The notes: generated from the letters alone by a model not told the origin. A DNA stretch of 41,702 bases from Lentisphaeria bacterium (GCA_024405215.1 JAKSPB010000024.1:1-41702); one strand, 5' to 3'; positions 16,572-24,823 are shown, numbered from the stretch's first letter. Made by a program: numbers and translations.

Positions 16572-17855
16572 TTATTTCAGGATGACGCGCTTGCGGTTCT
16601 TCTTGCCGGCGCGCAGCATGATTTCGCGCGAGTCCGGGAAGTTCGCCGCAGTGACGACCATCTTGGGGTCCTGGAGGCGGGTTTCGCCCAAGTAGCATCC
16701 GCCGCCCTGGACCAGGCGGCGCGCCTCGCCGTTGGAGGCGCAGAGGCCGGCCTTGACCATCAAGGTCAGCAGTCCAATGCCTTCGCCCAGCTCGTCGGCA
16801 GCGAGGTCAATGGCGGGGATGGCGTCGTTGGCGGCTTCGGCGATGATCTTCGCGACGTCGGAAGAGGTCTCGATCTTGCCTTCGGGATCCGCGAAGCCAA
16901 ACTGGTTGCAGGCGGCCAGGTAGGCCTGCGCGGCGACGGCGGGGCCGTGGGCCAGCGCGGTGGCCTCGTAGGCCAGGATCTCCTTCGCGCGGTTGATTTG
17001 CGGGGAGGGCAGCGCGCCCAAACGTCGCACTTCGTCCATGGGCAGCGCGGTGAAGTAGCCGAGCAGGCGCTGGACGTCGCCGTCGTCCACGTTGCGCCAG
17101 AACTGGTAGTAGTCGAAGGGCGAGGTGCGGGCTGCATCCAGCCAGACTGCGCCGCCTGCGGTCTTTCCGAACTTGGTGCCGTCGGCCTTTAGGAGGAGCG
17201 GGAAGGTCGCGCCGAAGACTTCCTTCTGCTGGAGCTTCCGGGTCAGTTCAACGCCGGCCACGATGTTGCCCCACTGGTCCTGTCCGCCGAATTCGAACAT
17301 GCAGCCGAATTCCTTGCAGAGGTGGTTGAAGTCGAAGGACTGGAGCAGGGGATAGCTGAACTCCAGGAAAGAGAGTGTGTTCTGCAAACGGAGCTTGACG
17401 GATTCCGCCGTCAGCATCCGGTTGACGCTGAAGAGGGAACCGATGTCCCGCAGGAAATCCAGGAACTTGACGTCGCGCAGCCAGTCGGCGTTGTTGACGA
17501 TGCGGGCCTTGCCTTCGCCGAAATCCAGGAAGCGTCCCAGCTGTTCCTTGATGGAGGCCACGTTTGCGTCAATGGTCTCCACGGTCATGATGGGGCGTGC
17601 CTCCATCTTTCCGGAGGGGTCGCCGATCATGGCGGTGCCGCCGCCGACCAGCGCCAGAGGGCGATGGCCGCATTTCTGCAGCCATCGCATGGCCATGATG
17701 GGGAGCAGATGCCCGATGTGCAGGGAGCTTCCGGTGGGGTCGAAGCCCACATAGAAGGTCTGGGGGGCTTCCCCCAGAAGTTTCCGCATTGCATCCGCAT
17801 CCGTGGACTGGTAGACGAACCCACGGTCAATCAAGATATCCCAGACGTTTTCCAT
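16572..17855 (-). CDS. tyrS: Tyrosyl-tRNA synthetase
   Basis: Class I synthetase, 427 residues. Motifs: YVGFDPTGSSLHIGHL (HIGH), MIGDPSGK, GGQDQWGN for tyrosine and ATP binding, and KFGKT in place of KMSKS, a common TyrRS variant. A C-terminal S4-like RNA-binding domain starts near LVKAGLCASNGEARRLVQGGG. It begins just after the rplU terminator and is followed by lpxA, so it probably starts a new transcription unit, although no clear promoter was identified. Confidence 0.97.
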   Translation of the reverse strand: MENVWDILIDRGFVYQSTDADAMRKLLGEAPQTFYVGFDPTGSSLHIGHLLPIMAMRWLQKCGHRPLALVGGGTAMIGDPSGKMEARPIMTVETIDANVASIKEQLGRFLDFGEGKARIVNNADWLRDVKFLDFLRDIGSLFSVNRMLTAESVKLRLQNTLSFLEFSYPLLQSFDFNHLCKEFGCMFEFGGQDQWGNIVAGVELTRKLQQKEVFGATFPLLLKADGTKFGKTAGGAVWLDAARTSPFDYYQFWRNVDDGDVQRLLGYFTALPMDEVRRLGALPSPQINRAKEILAYEATALAHGPAVAAQAYLAACNQFGFADPEGKIETSSDVAKIIAEAANDAIPAIDLAADELGEGIGLLTLMVKAGLCASNGEARRLVQGGGCYLGETRLQDPKMVVTAANFPDSREIMLRAGKKNRKRVILK

Positions 17856-17882
17856 AACGAGAAATCAAAGAATGGCAACAAC

Positions 17883-17919
17883 AAAAAAAGGCACAAACAC
17901 AAACGGTTCATGCCTTTTT
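17883..17919 (-). terminator. Intrinsic terminator after rplU
   Basis: Minus strand AAAAAGGCA pairs with TGCCTTTTT across a loop of 17 nt, and the T-run continues (TTTTTTT). It lies 33 bp downstream of the rplU stop. Confidence 0.75.
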
Positions 17920-17951
17920 CAAGAATCAAAATGACGTTGTCCTTGGAGAGA

Positions 17952-18266
17952 CTAGGCGCCAATGATTTCCTTGACGACCAGACGGGTCATGTCCTGGCGA
18001 TGACCGTTCTTGCAGCGGCTGCGCTTGCGGCGCTTCATCTTGAAGACGATCAGTTTGGGACCGCGGAACTGTTCCTTGATTTCGGCCGTGACCTTGGCGC
18101 CGGCGATGGTGGGGGCGCCGAAGACGGTGTTGGAATCGTTGGAGATCAGCAGGACATCGCTGAAGTCAACAGCGGTGCCGGCCTCGCCCTGGATGCGGTC
18201 AATCTCGAATTCCATGCCGGGCTCGACCTTGTACTGCTTGCCCGAAGTCTTGATGATGGCGTACAT
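17952..18266 (-). CDS. rplU: 50S ribosomal protein L21
   Basis: 104 residues from the ATG at 18266: MYAIIKTSGKQYKVEPGM at the start and FKMKRRKRSRCKNGHRQ near the end are diagnostic. The longer frame to 18344 has no support, and GGAG sits just before the chosen ATG. It lies 94 bp after rpsD; that gap holds a 7-bp GC stem (CGGCCTG/CAGGCCG at 18312-18335), possibly a leader hairpin. The usual partner rpmA is not adjacent, and the rpsD neighbourhood is unusual. Confidence 0.96.
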   Translation of the reverse strand: MYAIIKTSGKQYKVEPGMEFEIDRIQGEAGTAVDFSDVLLISNDSNTVFGAPTIAGAKVTAEIKEQFRGPKLIVFKMKRRKRSRCKNGHRQDMTRLVVKEIIGA

Positions 18267-18360
18267 TTGATAAACTCCGTGAAAAGGGTTTCTATGATCC
18301 TGAGAGGAAGGCGGCCTGCCCTGAAAGCCAGGCCGTCGCGGCACTCGAACAACCTAGAGA

Positions 18361-19029
18361 TTAGTGCAGGTTGTAGTATTCGATGACCTTGATGATGGAG
18401 ACGTCCACGTGGATTTCCTCGGTGAGGGGCTCGCGGGCGATGGTCACCTTGCACTTGTCGTTGGCGTCCTTCTCCAGATAGGGAGGCAGGGTGACAGTGC
18501 TGTCCTTGGCGATCTTGGCGATCATGGGGGAGTGCTGCTCGTTGATGGTCAGGACGTCGCCGGCCTTCAGGCGGAGGCTGGCGCGGTCGCAGACCTTGCC
18601 ATTCACCAGGATGTGGCGGTGGCTGACAATCTGGCGGGCGGCGAAGATGGTGGGTGCCAGGCCGCTGCGATAGACGGCGGAGACCAGGCGCATCTCCAGG
18701 TTGGCCAGGAGCTTGTCGCCGGTGTTGCCGGTGCCGCGCTTGGAATTGCGGTAGATGAAGGTCAGCTGATGCTCGGTCAGATCATAGAAGGTCTTGAGCT
18801 TCTGCTTCTCCAGCAACAGCTGTCCATAGGTGGAGAGCTTCACGCGGCGCTTGGTAGGACCATGCTGGCCAGCGGGATAGGCCTTGGGGGTGCTGGTGGC
18901 TTCGCCGCCTTCCTTGGTGTTGATGACGCGGCTGTTGGTAGGGCAGTTGGGCTGTCCCCACAGGCAGAAACCGATACGACGGCACAGAGTGTGCTTGGCA
19001 CCATGGGTGCCACTTTGGGTCTTGGCCAT
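18361..19029 (-). CDS. rpsD: 30S ribosomal protein S4
   Basis: 222 residues. An N-terminal region with Cys at 16, 22 and 30 suggests a zinc-binding form. YGQLLLEKQKLKTFYDLTE is followed by the S4 RNA-binding domain (LEMRLVSAVYRSGLAPTIF, then ARQIVSHRHILVNGK). It nucleates assembly of the 30S body. A near-perfect AAGGAGG precedes the ATG, and a promoter candidate lies at 19155-19182. It is transcribed with rplU rather than in the alpha operon with rpsM/rpsK. Confidence 0.97.
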   Translation of the reverse strand: MAKTQSGTHGAKHTLCRRIGFCLWGQPNCPTNSRVINTKEGGEATSTPKAYPAGQHGPTKRRVKLSTYGQLLLEKQKLKTFYDLTEHQLTFIYRNSKRGTGNTGDKLLANLEMRLVSAVYRSGLAPTIFAARQIVSHRHILVNGKVCDRASLRLKAGDVLTINEQHSPMIAKIAKDSTVTLPPYLEKDANDKCKVTIAREPLTEEIHVDVSIIKVIEYYNLH

Positions 19030-19154
19030 GTTGATGGGCCTCCTTGCAAGCGCCTTTCGCTTCCACCAGTCGTAAACTGTCGCCGCCTGTCAGGGTGTGA
19101 AAAAGATTCCGGAAGAAACTCCGGAGGCGGCTGGACCGGCACGAAAAGCGGCTT

Positions 19155-19182
19155 AATATAACTGTCGAAGAGCAAACCGCAA
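19155..19182 (-). promoter_or_regulatory. Promoter candidate for rpsD-rplU
   Basis: On the minus strand TTGCGG (19177-19182), a 16-bp spacer and TATATT (19155-19160) form a sigma-70-like promoter about 125 bp upstream of the rpsD ATG, leaving room for a long leader. Confidence 0.45.
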
Positions 19183-19235
19183 GCACTTCGGACGAGAAAA
19201 TCCTCGTGCCCGCGGTCATTGGGGAACCAGTGAAC

Positions 19236-19279
19236 AGTAGTCTGCGACACGCAAGGATTAATGATGCAGACTACTAGCT
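19236..19279. repeat. CTAGTRGTCTG palindrome, copy 1
   Basis: AGTAGTCTGC (19236-19245) and GCAGACTACT (19266-19275) form a perfect 10-bp inverted repeat around 20 nt. The right arm supplies the TAG stop of the leftward Gln-rich gene. CAGACTACTAGCT here is identical to 24710-24722. No T-run follows on the minus strand, so it is not a standard terminator. Confidence 0.7.
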
Positions 19280-19927
19280 CCGCTGGGTCCCGCGGACATT
19301 GCGGGGGATGCGGTTCTGCTCTTTCTCCCGTTCCCGTTGCTGTTTTTCCTGTTCCCGGCGCTGTTGTTCCATCTGCTGTTGCTGCTGAAGCTGCTGCTCC
19401 TGCTGCTGTTTCTGGAGACGTTGCTGTTGTTCCCGTTGCTGTTGCATCCAGAGTTGCTGCTGCTGAAGCTGGATTTGCTGCTGTTGCTGCATCATGATCT
19501 GTTGCTGTTGCTGCATCATGATCTGCTGCTGTTGCTGCTGCTGTTGCTGCTTGCCGGGGACCTGTGGGGGCAGGCTTTTCTTCATGCGGCGGTTGTGCGC
19601 CTGGATCATCTTCTGCAGGCTTTCCTGGAGTTCCTTGGCCTTCTTGTTGCTGATGACGCCATAGCCCAGCAGGGTGATGGACTCCTGTTTTTCATTGACG
19701 CCGTCGAAACGTGATTTTGCGGGACCGGGGTCGTTGTTGTGAGACTTGATCATCATGGAGAGCTGTTTGCCCAGGGCATCGGCTTCCCGGTCGCTGATGA
19801 CTCTGCCGGGCAACTGGAGGATTTCCACTTTGTTGTTGTGGGGCGCCAGCGTGTTCTTGGCCTGCACGGGGAGGGCGAACCAGCAGAATGCCAGGAGGCA
19901 GAGGAGGGGGAGATGGACTTTCATCAT
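19274..19927 (-). CDS. Secreted Gln-rich protein with a duplicated N-terminal motif
   Basis: 217 residues from the ATG at 19927 (AGGA upstream). A signal peptide (MMKVHLPLLCLLAFCWF, cleavage near VQA-K) is followed by two related segments of about 32 residues: ILQLPGRVISDREADALGKQ...IKSHNN and ITLLGYGVISNKKAKELQES...IQAHNR. From about residue 125 the protein is mostly Gln with Met, Leu and Arg, including QQQQQIMM repeated in tandem, and ends in a charged Gln/Arg/Glu tail. The coding DNA is a CTG/TTG microsatellite, prone to length change. Its stop codon lies in a palindromic repeat, and an inverted-end element fills the region upstream. No family was recognised. Confidence 0.75.
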   Translation of the reverse strand: MMKVHLPLLCLLAFCWFALPVQAKNTLAPHNNKVEILQLPGRVISDREADALGKQLSMMIKSHNNDPGPAKSRFDGVNEKQESITLLGYGVISNKKAKELQESLQKMIQAHNRRMKKSLPPQVPGKQQQQQQQQQIMMQQQQQIMMQQQQQIQLQQQQLWMQQQREQQQRLQKQQQEQQLQQQQQMEQQRREQEKQQREREKEQNRIPRNVRGTQRS

Positions 19928-19947
19928 TTTGATTTTCCTCGTTGTTT

Positions 19948-20136
19948 GAGGCAATTGCAAAAGTCGCTTTGGTCACTTTTCGCGTTTTTCGGTCATTTTG
20001 CTCCAATCTAGTCCTCCGTTGCCTTGGCAAGGGAGGGATGCGTCGCGCCGTAATATGCTACGTCTTGTCGCACTTGAAACAAACTGCCTCGAAAATCCCT
20101 GAGAAGTGTCTTCGACTGGATCGTTGCAATTATCTC
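19948..20136. repeat. Inverted-end element, copy 1 (about 189 bp)
   Basis: Starts GAGGCAATTGCAAAAGTCGC and ends with the related inverted sequence GTTGCAATTATCTC. Blocks such as CACTTGAAACAAACTGCCTC match, on the opposite strand, the element at 24887-25047. It fills nearly all of the gap between ftsW and the Gln-rich gene, and its end covers the ftsW stop codon. No ORF of its own is convincing, so it looks like a non-autonomous MITE-like repeat. Confidence 0.65.
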
Positions 20137-21454
20137 ATTTTGTCTTTTTAGTAGAATCGTTGAGATCGGCGGCAAAGGCGTTGACGGATCGTTTGGGGAG
20201 CGACCGGTCCGTGTTTCGTGGGAGAATCCGCTGGGTGCCGATTTCGCTCCAGATGGCCTTGGCATTTCGACGCGAGACATTGAAGACCAGTCCCAGCAGG
20301 AACATCAGGGAGATGACGCTGGAGCCGCCGTAGGAGAGGAATGGCGCTGTGACGCCGGTGGGGGGGAGCCATCCGCTGACCACGCCGACGTTGACCAAGG
20401 CCTGTACGGAGATGAGAATGGCGATGCCGTGGCAGAGGAGCAGGTCGCTTCTGGTCCGGCATTGATGGGAGATGACGAGGATGCAGGCGCAGAGTCCCAG
20501 GTATCCAAGCAGGATGCCTGTGATGCCGACGAAGCCCAGCTCCTCTCCGATGACGGCGACGATGAAGTCCGTGTGGGCTTCTGGGAGATAGGTCTTCACG
20601 TAGCCTTTGGAGTAGCCTTTGCCGAAAAGATTTCCCTGCCCCAGGCAGATCTGGGAACGGAAGAGCTGGTAGGATTCGCTGAGGCGATTTTCTTCCGGGT
20701 GCTTCCATGCGGTGATGCGGTCGCGGCGCATGGGACTGCCGGCAATGAAGGCGGTTCCGACCACGGCGCCGATGACGAGGATCATCAGCATATATCGGAA
20801 ACGAACTCCGGCCAGGAACATGACGCCGATGACCATCATTCCCGTGACGAAGGTGGTGGAGAGGTCCTTTCCCAGCAGGACGAGTCCTAGCAGGATGCAG
20901 GAGCTCCCCAGGGGGATGACGACGCCGTGGAGGAAACTCTTGATTTTTTCCCGGGGGACCATGCCGTAGTATGCGGCCAGAAAGAGCACCAGGGCGATTT
21001 TGGCGAACTCGGAGGGCTGGATCTGGATGCCTCCGAAACGGAGCCAGCGTACGGCGCCCTTGATGGCGGCAGCGCAGGGGAAGAAATGCAGTGCTTTCGA
21101 GCCGACGAGTTTCATGGCCACCGCGGCTGCGGTCAGATATCCCAGGGGGAGTATGGTGGCCAGCAGTCCCCAATGGCTCAGTCGGTAGAGTTTCGGCAGG
21201 CTCAGAAGCAGCGCTGTCAGGCAGGCGGCCAGTCCGCAGCCTACCCAGACGAGCTGCATCCAGAAGTAATGGTTCCCGCTTTTGAAGATGGTGGCGGAGG
21301 AGATCATGCTGATGCCCAGTCCCAGCATCGCTGCGGTCAGGACTGCCAGAAGCGGCACGGCGCAACGGGACAGAAGGGACGCGCCGCTTCCGGGTGACGT
21401 GGTGCTCCAGAGGACTTGCTCCTCCGGTTCATGGGGAATGTTAGGCAGGGGCAT
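20135..21454 (-). CDS. ftsW: SEDS-family cell-wall glycosyltransferase (FtsW/RodA type)
   Basis: 439 residues with about ten membrane segments. SEDS family landmarks: ALHFFPCAAAIKGAVRWLRFG before IQIQPSEFAKIALVLFLA, the EAHTDFIVAVIGEELGF loop, and PPTGVTAPFLSYGGSS near the C-terminus, the pattern typical of FtsW. These proteins polymerise lipid II into peptidoglycan with a class B PBP. It begins 12 bp after the HD-domain gene; no mur or fts genes adjoin it. FtsW is preferred over RodA from the C-terminal motif, with moderate certainty. Confidence 0.85.
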   Translation of the reverse strand: MPLPNIPHEPEEQVLWSTTSPGSGASLLSRCAVPLLAVLTAAMLGLGISMISSATIFKSGNHYFWMQLVWVGCGLAACLTALLLSLPKLYRLSHWGLLATILPLGYLTAAAVAMKLVGSKALHFFPCAAAIKGAVRWLRFGGIQIQPSEFAKIALVLFLAAYYGMVPREKIKSFLHGVVIPLGSSCILLGLVLLGKDLSTTFVTGMMVIGVMFLAGVRFRYMLMILVIGAVVGTAFIAGSPMRRDRITAWKHPEENRLSESYQLFRSQICLGQGNLFGKGYSKGYVKTYLPEAHTDFIVAVIGEELGFVGITGILLGYLGLCACILVISHQCRTRSDLLLCHGIAILISVQALVNVGVVSGWLPPTGVTAPFLSYGGSSVISLMFLLGLVFNVSRRNAKAIWSEIGTQRILPRNTDRSLPKRSVNAFAADLNDSTKKTK

Positions 21455-21466
21455 GGGATGTCGCTC

Positions 21467-22684
21467 CTAGGAAAGAACCTTCCGGAATCCTGCGAAGACC
21501 TGTCCGAAGTCCACCGGGCCGACCATCTTGTCCTGGTATTCCCGGGAAAGACGTTCCATGCCTTCCTGGAGATGCCGCGAGGTGACGCCGTTTCGGATGG
21601 ATTCCACCGCCTCGATGAAGGCGGCCAGCTTGTCTGCGCAACAGATGATTTCGCCGTCCATGGGGAAATAGGCGTCGTCGTTGTATTTTTCCGAGAGTTC
21701 CTCGAAGGTGAGTCCCGTGATGATCTTGCCGTCGAGGATGACGCGGTTCTCGAACTCGTTGTCGGTGAAATAGGAGAGTTCCCGGTACCAGCGGCTGGGC
21801 ACCAGCGGCTGGACTTTCTCTTCCATCTGGAGGTTCTCGTATTTCTTGATGGTGTCGGCCAGGCCTTCCACGGCGTTCTTGACGGGCGAGGTGATGTCCC
21901 GGGTCAGCGCTTCGGGGAGGTCGTGGAAAAGTGCGCCTTGGAAGCCATTGACGATGCGCTGTTCGCAGGCGTCGGTGTCGCAGAGGGCCAGGTAGGTCAT
22001 GATGGCCACCATCAGCATGTGTCCCAGGACGCTTGTGGCGGGGATGCGCGGGGACTGGCTCCAGCGCTTCTGGAAGCGGAGCTGTCCGCACAGGTCGATG
22101 AAACCGGCGGTTTTGCGGCCGAGGGCGATCTTCTGGACGCCGATGAGGTCGATATGATCTTCCAGCTGGTCTTCGATTTCGGCCTTGATTTGGTCAATGC
22201 CGCGGATGAAGGGGCACAGTTTGTAAAGGATGTTGAACTCCCACTGGGTGGCCAGGTAGTGGGCTGCCTTGAGGATTCGCTTTTCGTATCGGGCGTATCC
22301 GGGATCCAGGAGATATCGCCGCATCCGTTCCGTGAAACCGCCTTTGACGGTGCTGGTCAGGGGGAAAAGCTCCTTCAATACCCATTCGTTGAGCTGGGGG
22401 CCGTTTTCCGCCATCATGCGGTGGAAGACCGGCGGCTTGATGTCGGTCAGGATGATGCGCTGGAGCAGCTCGTACATGGCGCCTTCAATGAGCAATCGCC
22501 ATTTCACCAGGCCGGCATGGCGGTCCTCCTCGCATTTCGCCAGCGCCCAGGCGATGATCATCTTGTGGGCCTGTTTGTCCAGTTCGGTGAATTCCATGGG
22601 GTTGATTTGATCATTCCAGCGGCGGATGCTGGCTGCCCCGAAAATCAGCTCGATAAGAGATTGTTCAAGTGATTGCTTTTGCAT
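21467..22684 (-). CDS. HD-domain phosphohydrolase (YfbR-like core)
   Basis: 405 residues. The C-terminal half carries an HD domain: SVLGHMLMV (H222), GALFHDLPEALTRDITSPVK (H254, D255) and CCADKLAAFIEA with the last metal Asp. This order matches YfbR/HD_3 nucleotidase-like proteins. The N-terminal 200 residues are helical and contain LDKQAHKMIIAWALAK, without a recognised domain. It is followed after 12 bp by ftsW. A TATATT box (22693-22698, minus strand) lies immediately upstream of the start. The substrate is unknown, and its length is about twice that of YfbR. Confidence 0.8.
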   Translation of the reverse strand: MQKQSLEQSLIELIFGAASIRRWNDQINPMEFTELDKQAHKMIIAWALAKCEEDRHAGLVKWRLLIEGAMYELLQRIILTDIKPPVFHRMMAENGPQLNEWVLKELFPLTSTVKGGFTERMRRYLLDPGYARYEKRILKAAHYLATQWEFNILYKLCPFIRGIDQIKAEIEDQLEDHIDLIGVQKIALGRKTAGFIDLCGQLRFQKRWSQSPRIPATSVLGHMLMVAIMTYLALCDTDACEQRIVNGFQGALFHDLPEALTRDITSPVKNAVEGLADTIKKYENLQMEEKVQPLVPSRWYRELSYFTDNEFENRVILDGKIITGLTFEELSEKYNDDAYFPMDGEIICCADKLAAFIEAVESIRNGVTSRHLQEGMERLSREYQDKMVGPVDFGQVFAGFRKVLS

Positions 22685-22995
22685 AATGACCTAATATATA
22701 CGAATTTGGCGGCAGACTATGGCCATCGGGGCGGATTTGTTATGGAAAAAGCTTTCTTCGGGGGAAAATGCGGGGGGCGCGATAGCATAGGATGGTTTTC
22801 GTATTGCCGGGTTGGTGGCTGGCCCCCGCGTGCTCCTGCGCAGGTTGCGCCAATTCTCCAGTCTATTCCCCCTTCAATTGGGGATTTCGGCGGCTTGATG
22901 AATGATTTTTGGGGATTTTGCTTGCAAATGGCCAAAGTACAGTTACGGTAACTTGCATTGTAAGTTTTCAGGGGGAAATTGCCGGAATCGCTGCT
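22685..22995. other. Divergent intergenic region with no gene
   Basis: 311 bp between the leftward HD gene and the rightward HPr-domain gene. It holds a TATATT box at the left, a GC-rich stretch (22800-22850) of no recognised type, and near the right end the perfect palindrome AGTTAC-G-GTAACT (22941-22953). Short frames here show no family features. Confidence 0.6.
22941..22953 (+). promoter_or_regulatory. Operator-like palindrome upstream of the HPr-domain gene
   Basis: AGTTACGGTAACT is a perfect 6+1+6 palindrome 43 bp before the ATG at 22996. ACTTGCATTGTAAGT, weaker and also symmetric, overlaps its right end. The position suits control of the gene; no cognate regulator is visible. Confidence 0.35.
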
Positions 22996-24561
22996 ATGCA
23001 AATTGTCGATAACGCTACATTTGAGAAGCTTTTGTGGGAGCGTTCAACGCTTTTGCTGGCTCACAGTGTCCATTTTGTTGAGGTCGGGGCGGAGAATTTC
23101 TTTTTGACGCGACCGTTGTTGAGCTTCCTGCTGGCGGAATCCAGCCAGCTGGAGGAACTGCTGGATGCGTATGGTGCCCGCAGCAACGAGAAATGGCACA
23201 CGTTGCGGATGCACGTGGCCATGATCAAGAATTTCAGTGCTGCTGGATACGACCTGCTTCACTTGCAGCATACCATCCATTCCTATGATTTCGTCGGAGC
23301 GTATCCGAAGATGGAGGAAGAGACGAAGGCCGCAGTGGCTTTTGTCTCCAATTTCCTTTTCTGTTCTCTTCGGCAGGTCATGGACGACAGCATGGCGCTG
23401 GGATGGCCGCCTCCCGAGGAATTGAGCGGATACGACTATACCGAGGAGCTTCCTCCCGGAATGCTGCCCAAGGACAGGATCATCGGCGGCATGCGGGACA
23501 AGGACAGCGTGCAGATGCTGGTGAGCAGCCTGGCCACCAAGTTCTTGAATAGCACAGAGGATGCGGATTTCCTGAACAATGCCTCGAAATGCCAGGCCCC
23601 CAATTGGCGCGGACTGAACTTCGACCAGCTTTCCGAAGCTTCCATCCGTTCTCTGGAAGAGAAGTTCCATTCTCTGCAGTCGCTCTATGATACCTACATT
23701 TCCTTCAGCGACACCGAAGACAAGGATGGATCGCTGCGTCAGTTGCGCGGCCATGTCAGCGTGGTGCTTCATTTGCTGCGGGGGGCCACTGTTTTCATTC
23801 ATTTCTACGAGCGCCATATCAAGATTCAGGGGGATGAGCTTTTCTGCCATAAGAACTGCGTCTTGAAAAGCGACTGGTATCTGGAACTGCTGACCCACTA
23901 TCTGTGCCGTTACAGCTATGATTTCCTGTCAAGTGCCCGAAGCCTCTGCCAGGCCATGCTCCGGCAGTATGCCGTGGTAGGGGAAAAGGAGATTCCCGCG
24001 CCGCCCTATTTTGGTTTCCACGTCCGTCCTTCCACCCTCATCGGGTCCATTGTGCGCCATTACGGCAGTCATGTGGTCATGGAGCTGGATGACAAGGAAT
24101 ACGACGCCAGCGTTCCCATGAACCTTTTCCTGGCCAACGAATGGATCAACCAGAAGAAGTGCCAGTTTGTCGGCGATGAGCTGACGAAGCTGAACGAACT
24201 GTTCCTGGAGAAGGAGAGGCAGATCCGGGAGGGCACGCTAAGCCGGCTGGATGCCGTGCGCGAGATGATCCGCGAGGCGGCGAATCGTAATCTGCTTCGG
24301 GTGCTGGTCTATCCTCTGGATGTGGACAGCATCGTGAAGAGTTCCGGAGCGCAGACCCTTCTGGAGTTGATGCAGAACGTGGTCAGTACGCTTCACGCCC
24401 AGCGGAAGATCAATATCCTCTATTCGCATAACGTGAAGTTCAAGGGCGACGTGCGCGTCCTGGAGGATATCCAGGTCCTGGCCGAAAACGGCTATGGCGA
24501 GAACGAGACCGGCGCGAATATCCCGTTGCCTCGGGAGCTGAACTATCTGGTTCATCACTAG
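22996..24561 (+). CDS. Large protein with an internal HPr-like domain, function unknown
   Basis: 521 residues, no signal peptide. Residues about 336-395 resemble HPr, the PTS phosphocarrier: YFGFHVRPSTLIGSIVRHYG corresponds to the HPr active-site segment (GLHARPA type), with H342 at the phosphorylatable position, and SVPMNLFLA follows where HPr has its second helix. The N-terminal 330 residues are helical and Cys/His-containing without a recognised family; about 130 residues after the HPr part are also unknown. The ATG at 22996 was preferred to an upstream TTG; the ribosome site is weak. It is the only rightward gene left of rnc. Its stop codon lies within a palindromic repeat. A regulatory rather than sugar-transport role is plausible, but that is inference. 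Confidence 0.7.
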   Translation: MQIVDNATFEKLLWERSTLLLAHSVHFVEVGAENFFLTRPLLSFLLAESSQLEELLDAYGARSNEKWHTLRMHVAMIKNFSAAGYDLLHLQHTIHSYDFVGAYPKMEEETKAAVAFVSNFLFCSLRQVMDDSMALGWPPPEELSGYDYTEELPPGMLPKDRIIGGMRDKDSVQMLVSSLATKFLNSTEDADFLNNASKCQAPNWRGLNFDQLSEASIRSLEEKFHSLQSLYDTYISFSDTEDKDGSLRQLRGHVSVVLHLLRGATVFIHFYERHIKIQGDELFCHKNCVLKSDWYLELLTHYLCRYSYDFLSSARSLCQAMLRQYAVVGEKEIPAPPYFGFHVRPSTLIGSIVRHYGSHVVMELDDKEYDASVPMNLFLANEWINQKKCQFVGDELTKLNELFLEKERQIREGTLSRLDAVREMIREAANRNLLRVLVYPLDVDSIVKSSGAQTLLELMQNVVSTLHAQRKINILYSHNVKFKGDVRVLEDIQVLAENGYGENETGANIPLPRELNYLVHH

Positions 24562-24733
24562 TGGTCTGTAATGTCTATAACTTTGTCATGCTCATCTCCT
24601 TGCGAGCCTTTTCCCCGGTCTGCTTCCTTGCGGAGTAGACTATGCGCGGTCGCAGACCGGAAAATTAATCTTCAGAAATAGCTGTTGTCTGAATGACTTT
24701 TAGATGTTACAGACTACTAGCTTTTTACTAGTG
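24557..24733. repeat. CTAGTRGTCTG inverted repeat, copy 2 (about 165 bp)
   Basis: CTAGTGGTCTGTAATGTC (24558-24575) and its inverted partner at 24703-24720 match at 15 of 18 positions. The left arm contains the TAG stop of the HPr-domain gene. ACTAGTG occurs at both outer edges (24557-24563 and 24727-24733), which could be a target duplication. Inside is a perfect 9-bp stem CCGGTCTGC/GCAGACCGG (24615-24660). No ORF is present. Confidence 0.6.
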
Positions 24734-24759
24734 CGGCGTCCGGGGAGGGAGGGGGCTGG

Positions 24760-24823
24760 AAGCCAAGTCTTTTTGGGGGAATATATCCTTTAAGGATCCT
24801 GCGCAATCAGACTTGGCTTTTTT
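24760..24823 (+). terminator. Terminator-like hairpin after the HPr-domain gene
   Basis: AAGCCAAGTCT (24760-24770) pairs perfectly with AGACTTGGCTT (24809-24819), followed by a six-T run. An inner palindrome ATCCTTTAAGGAT (24785-24797) sits in the loop. The second arm can instead pair with GCCAAGTC at 24848-24855, part of the P80 repeat. Confidence 0.5.

Noticed and set aside
15333-17192. 619-codon rightward frame opposite the amidohydrolase, lpxA and tyrS
   Set aside because: It spans three real genes on the other strand and has no family features.
22717-23001. 94-codon leftward frame in the HD/HPr-gene gap
   Set aside because: No ribosome site, overlaps the start of a better gene on the other strand, and composition is like non-coding sequence.
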